A stretch of 64,000 nt of DNA from Azolla caroliniana (Eukaryota > Polypodiophyta): the NCBI GenBank assembly GCA_043228905.1, contig JBHGNT010000005.1, forward strand, positions 7,564,001 to 7,628,000. Reading direction: 5' to 3'. Both the position numbers and the translations under genes were made by a program. The notes under the pieces are model-generated. The model worked only from the letters and a program-made list of their open reading frames with translations, ran no database searches and was not told the DNA's origin. Below, in pieces: positions 59,466-64,000 of the stretch (within the stretch, counting starts at the first letter, position 1; each line of letters starts with the position of its first letter).

Positions 59466-62273
59466 TTTTACGCTTCGTCCAAAATGTCCAGAATGCTTTG
59501 CTCCAAAATTTCCAATGGCTCGTCGAGAATATGTTGTTGTTGCTGTGGCTGCTGTTCCGTTTGTGGCTGTGGCTGCTGCGTTTGTGCCTTCTCCGTTTGG
59601 GGCTGCGGCTCCGTTTGTCGTTCTGGCACCGACGTTTACTTTGTTGGTTCCTCCGTCGGAGTTGTTTATGGCTGACTGACCCCGGCTTGGTCCCCGTTTG
59701 GTCTTAGTACCGGTGACGGTTCCTCATCACTAAGGTTGACCTGACCGTTGCCGCCTTCCACGATTTTTCTTCCCAAAGCCGGGACCGCTCATAGCTCTCA
59801 AACTGGATTTGAGCCTCCAGCCGATCGTCGTCCAGTTGAGCTATGAGCTGCCAGACCTGCACCAATTGTTCATCCGCCAGGGCTGTGAAATCTTCAGCCA
59901 GCTCATCCCTTATGGCGGTGAAGTCCTTCGATGTCAGCGTATAACAGTCGTCACTCTCCTTCCGTCGGTTTTCCACGTCCGCCCTGAGCAATTGGAGTTC
60001 CGTCGTATTCTGCACCCATTTCGTCCACCAACGCACAGAGTTGTCGTCAATCAAGCTTTTGGTCTTAGTGAGCCATGACCGGAGGATGCACTGGTTCCGT
60101 TCGGCTCCCATCCGTGATTTATTTTCTGCGGCTTGTCGCTCCTCTTTCAATTGCTTGATGATTCGGACCGTGTCCGCCTCCTGCTCCCTATAATGCGACA
60201 ATTGATTTTGATAGGTTGTTTGCAACCTCTGTAATACCATTGTCGCTCTTTCCTTGTCTTCATGGTTCTGTTTGTGGAGCTCCATCCGGTCATTCGCCGC
60301 TTCCTCCAATAGCTTGGAACTCTCAGCTCGTTCTTTGGCGAGTGCTGCTGTGGCCCTATCAACTTCTTGCCGGAGCTCAACCATCCATTCCTATTGCTGC
60401 TTATACTCCGTCTCTAGCTGCTTGTAGTCTCGGTGTAGATGATCAAAATCATCGGTCTTCTGCTTCAGCCTCTGGTTGATCTGCCGGCGCGCGCGGTCCT
60501 CCCGGTCCTTCTGTTGACGGAGTTCCTCCTTCAGCCTCTCGATTTTCGTCTCTGCCATCTGTCGCAGCTTGTCTTTTTCCTGCAACAATTTCTCCTTTTC
60601 CTCCTTTAGCCAGTTGTAAGCATGATGTCCTTTACACAGGTTTTCCTCTGCCCGGCGGAGGTTCTCAATAGTCTTCTTTAATTCTTCTTCGACTGCCTTC
60701 TTCAAGTCGCGTTCGCGGCTCCGTAATGCTTCTTGTGTGGCAAGTTCATTTCGTAATTCCGCAAGCTCTTGGGCTTGCGATGCATCTTTCTTCGGGACAG
60801 TTTGTGTCTCCGGGGTCTTATTCCTCTGTACATCAACCGGAGTCATCGGTGCTTGGATCTGCATTGCGGTTAGGGCCATTTTGGCCATGTCTCCTGTGAT
60901 CCGATCCAAGTCTTGTTTGAGGCACCGGATCCTTGACCGGGCCGTCTCCAGTTCATCGGTTGTGACGAGCAACCGTTCCGTTTGCGCTCTTTCTTCCGCC
61001 TCTATTCATTCGACTACTCCGGCAATTTGGTCTCCTATCCACCGGAGCCATTGGCTGCCGGTGCACTATTGTTGCGCTTGCACGGAGGGTTGGCTGATGG
61101 GTTCACTCGCCGATGGCTGGTCCCGCCTTACTGCGTCGAGCTGCCCTTCTGGTTCTGCCAGCTGACCACTTTGCCGTTCCGGCTCTAAGTGTATTTCAGC
61201 TAGCCGCCCCTTGTCTGCTTGTTCTTGGCCGGCTGGGAAGGTTGGCCTTTGTATATCCGGCTCTTGAGTTACGGGGCTTGCCGGCGCTGCCTGTTGTGCA
61301 GGGACTTCTGTGACCGGTTCCATCCGAACCGGTTCCGGTGCCTCCCTTGGTGTGGGATGCTTAGTGTGAATTGCGGGCGTTCCATCCCTCTATGGGTCCG
61401 AACGCTTCCCGGCTGGCTCAACAGTGCTCTTTACCAACCGCCGCTGGAGGTGCTCCGTGGGTTCTTCCTCCATTTCCTCCGCTTGAGTCCTGACATTCAT
61501 TCTTGCCACCAGGGTGTCCGTTTCTTGTTGCATCGGTCAGTGGAGTGGGCTCTTCAGGGGCCGTGCCGATGTCTCCTCACTTGCATCCGTCGGCCGCTTT
61601 CGGCAGGCGCACTCCTTTGCCGCCTTCTCTGCGTCAGCCGTATTCGCCTTAGTGGCCTTGGAGGCCAACAACTGTTGCCGTTTCGAAGCAGGTTTCAGGG
61701 TGCCGTCCGTGGCTCTTCCCCGCTTCTTGGTCTGGACAGGCTCGACCGGTGGCGCCAATAGGGTGAGCCATTGTGTCACCGCATGCCATATTTTCCGGCC
61801 TTCCTTGCCGTCCTTTCCTCTTACTATATCAATAGCCGTACACAGCCGTTGGCGATCAGCACCAGCCAATCCACCTTGACCCCTTCGTATGTCGCGATAA
61901 TCAAGCCTGCTCGGTTCTGAGGCATGACTGGGGGTCGAGGGTATACGTGGCCGAACTCATGGAGCACACGGGCAATTTCACGAAATAACATATCTTCGCC
62001 GCCCTGTGTCCTGTAGCCCTTGTTGGCGAGAGAGTACTCACCGAAATATTTGATGAGTTGCTCGGAGGTAGGATTGTCGATCGTGTAGATGCCTCCCTCC
62101 GGAAGGCCTATTAACGCACGGATCGCCTCCTCCGTGATCACCTCTGTGTCGATTTCTTTGATAATCTTTTCGGTCTCCTTGTGTGGCGCCGCCTCCATGA
62201 TTGTTAAAAAACCCTCCAGTCCGTGCTGCTGTAGCCATTTCTTGGCGGCTTCCGACAACGTTTGGCAGTCCAT
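59466..62273 (-). pseudogene. Large coiled-coil ORF downstream of integrase (third ORF), broken
   Basis: The minus-strand start ATG at 62,273 (MDCQTLSEAAKKWLQQHG) opens a globular N-terminal part with ALIGLPEGGIYTIDNPTSEQ and REIARVLHEFGHVYPRPP. A frameshift near 61,860 leads into a Lys/Arg- and Pro/Gln-rich linker (61,537-61,870; 61,066-61,323). A long heptad-rich coiled coil follows (60,972-59,760; ELRNELATQEALRSRERDLK and similar). A second frame carries a Gln/Pro-rich acidic tail to about 59,466. Stops interrupt at 61,066, near 61,010 and at 60,391. It lies in the same sense as pol, where env-like or accessory ORFs sit in plant Ty3/Gypsy elements, but no signal peptide or membrane segment is visible. 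Function unknown. Confidence 0.75.
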
Positions 62274-62879
62274 CTCTGCATCGAGGTCGGAGAGCGTTGG
62301 CGAGGTTTGGTGGTGGGGAGAGTGTGAGAGAGAAATTTTTGAGGGAGGGGGTTCTTTGTGTGCGAGCTCTCTGCGATTGATCTTCACGCGTCTGTCTGCG
62401 TCTGTTCTCCTTGGTTCGCGATAGGAGAAGGTCTCGATGCGTGGGGGTTTTTCTCTCTCCATCTTGGCGCCTTTTTCGAGCCTCCGCATGTGCAGGTCGT
62501 GTACTATAATAGCATTGTGTGCCATGTGCCGGTGGTTTAATGTCCTATTCATAGCCCCTCGTACCTTTTTGACGTGCCTCTTTACTCCTCGTTTGCATGG
62601 CCGTTTCCACCACTCCTTTTCATGATTTATTTGATTCCATTCGATTTTTACTTACTTTTTTTTTTTTTTTTTTTAAGATTAATTGTGTGGTTAATTTTTC
62701 TCCGGTTCTGTTGGACCCTTACCCGAAATGCGCACCTTGCCAGCCTCTTGACGGTTTGCCGTCGTTATGCTTTCCCCGGTTTCCGGCTCGTACTCCCCCT
62801 TACCGGCTTGGTGGTAGCCGTTTTCCTCACGGGTTGCCGTCGTGGTTGGCCTGCCGGCGTCTAATTCGGTGGCGATCCT

Positions 62880-64000
62880 TCATGCAAATGGGTTCTTGGG
62901 CATAGGTCCTTTGTATGGCTTTAGTCTAAATCCGTTGACCCATTTACCCTGCACTTCGCCAACAAGTGTCCCTAACTGGTAGGATCCATTGAAGTCGCGT
63001 GTGATCTAGTACGGTCCGGTCCATCTAAATCGTAGTTTGCCTGGCATTTTACCCATCCGGGTCTGGAACACTAGTACCGGCTTGCCAATTTCGAACATTT
63101 CTTGTTTCCCTTCCGGTGCCGATCTACAAACGCTTTCCGTCGCCGTTGTTCCAATTCCAGGTGCATGATGCTCGCCAATCGGTGTTCCTCTAGTTCACAC
63201 AGAGCCTTTAACCTAATTGCCTCCGATTCTTTTTCATTGAGTCGTTCCCGAATCTGAATCCGTAAGCTCGGTACCTGGAATTCGACCGGCATGACTGCCT
63301 CTAATCCGAATGCTAACCGGAACGACGTTGTTCGGATGCTTGTTTTGTACGATGTCCGGTAAGCCCAGAGCGCACTGTGCAGCTTCGTGTCCCAATCTGT
63401 CTGATTTTCATTGACGATCTTGCGCAGGATATTCTGTAGCGTTTTGTTTGTTGACTCCGCTAATCCGTTGGCTTGTGGGAGTACGGGGTGCTCCGTTTAT
63501 GTACTACCGCATAGAATGACGTCAAGCTCTCCACTACCTATCCTAGAAAGTGCCCTCCTTGGTCGCTTATCAGCTCTATTGGGCATCCATACCAGCACCA
63601 AATGCATTCATATAAGAATTTTTCCATCGATGTCGCGATGTTATCTCGTAAGGCTTTGGCTTCCACCCATTTAATGCAGTAGTCCGTCGCGACGATAACA
63701 TATCGGTTGCCAGTTCTCATTGCCGGTGGTTTAAATGCTCCGACAAAATCCAGACCCCATTTTTGAAATGGTTCTAGCGATAGTACTGGCTGGTGCGGCA
63801 TCCTAGCTTGCTCCGTTGGCTGGCATAGATCACACTCTTTTGCGTACCGGACTGCGTCTTTCAATGTAGTCAGCCACCATAGCTCACTTTGCCATATCTT
63901 CCTTGCCGTAGCATCCCCGGCATAATGGCCTCCGGCGACTCCGCAGTGTGCTTCCCGTAGTATTACCTCTTTCTCGTCGCTGTGCACCGCTTGTCGCCAT
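62880..64000 (-). pseudogene. Ty3/Gypsy integrase, C-terminal pol (5' part outside window)
   Basis: On the minus strand the HHCC region (HCGVAGGHYAGDATARK, CDLCQPTEQA) precedes the catalytic core, with WGLDFVGAFKPP (near 63,760) and ISDQGGHF (near 63,550). After stops and frame changes it continues to WDTKLHSALWAYRTSYKTS and FGLEAVMPVEFQVPSLRIQI (near 63,320-63,260). The C-terminal GPY-like part ends NGFRLKPYKGPMP before TGA at 62,880-62,882. The sequence style resembles the non-chromovirus Tat-type lineage. Several stops and frameshifts make it inactive. Confidence 0.88.

Noticed and set aside
59398-59707. Val/Ala/Leu-rich plus-strand frames near the candidate LTR
   Set aside because: They are shadows of the Gln/Pro-rich tail of the minus-strand third ORF.

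Overview
This window looks like nuclear DNA of a vascular land plant. It holds four spliced or intronless single-copy plant genes (a group-VI-type E2, a FEI-type LRR receptor kinase, a PUB22/24-type U-box E3 and a rhomboid-like protein) embedded in a dense nest of LINE, Ty1/Copia and Ty3/Gypsy elements. The exact clade cannot be read from the sequence. The amount and nesting of retroelements suggest a large, repeat-rich genome.

Layout. (1) 1-28,249 is a retrotransposon nest. A LINE (1-5,300) is followed by a Copia stub with its LTR (5,305-6,263, minus) and by a Gypsy pol relic (6,264-9,830, minus) that carries a solo LTR and a piece of a hAT-like MITE. Next come a nearly full Copia (9,831-13,990, minus) and a truncated Copia (13,990-15,917, plus). 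These are followed by members of a gag-only LTR family, here called family T (15,918-21,114 and 23,824-27,082). The second family T member sits inside the integrase of a chromovirus (21,115-28,249). (2) 28,250-53,329 is the gene island: E2 (31,518-32,503), FEI-like kinase (38,213-43,698, 13 coding exons), U-box E3 (46,402-47,820) and rhomboid-like protein (50,478-52,917, minus, 5 exons). The spacers between them contain two-copy tandem duplications and microsatellites. (3) 53,330-64,000 is repeats again: a complete hAT-like MITE with target duplication, a chromovirus gag with its LTR (minus), and the 3' half of a Ty3/Gypsy element (minus). That last element has a large coiled-coil ORF downstream of integrase.

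The most unusual material is family T. It has LTRs of about 0.7-0.9 kb bounded by TGTCGT...ACGACA, which carry an antisense tRNA-like block. It has a single 613-codon gag-like ORF, no pol and no zinc knuckle, and a conserved C-terminal tail with a tryptophan every third residue. Two independent insertions both sit on the palindrome ACGT. The copy with an intact ORF has strongly mismatched LTRs, while the copy with a broken ORF has nearly identical LTRs.

The host genes do not form a pathway. Each appears intact and independently expressed. The rhomboid-like protein lacks the catalytic His and the standard GxSG glycine, so it is probably a pseudoprotease.
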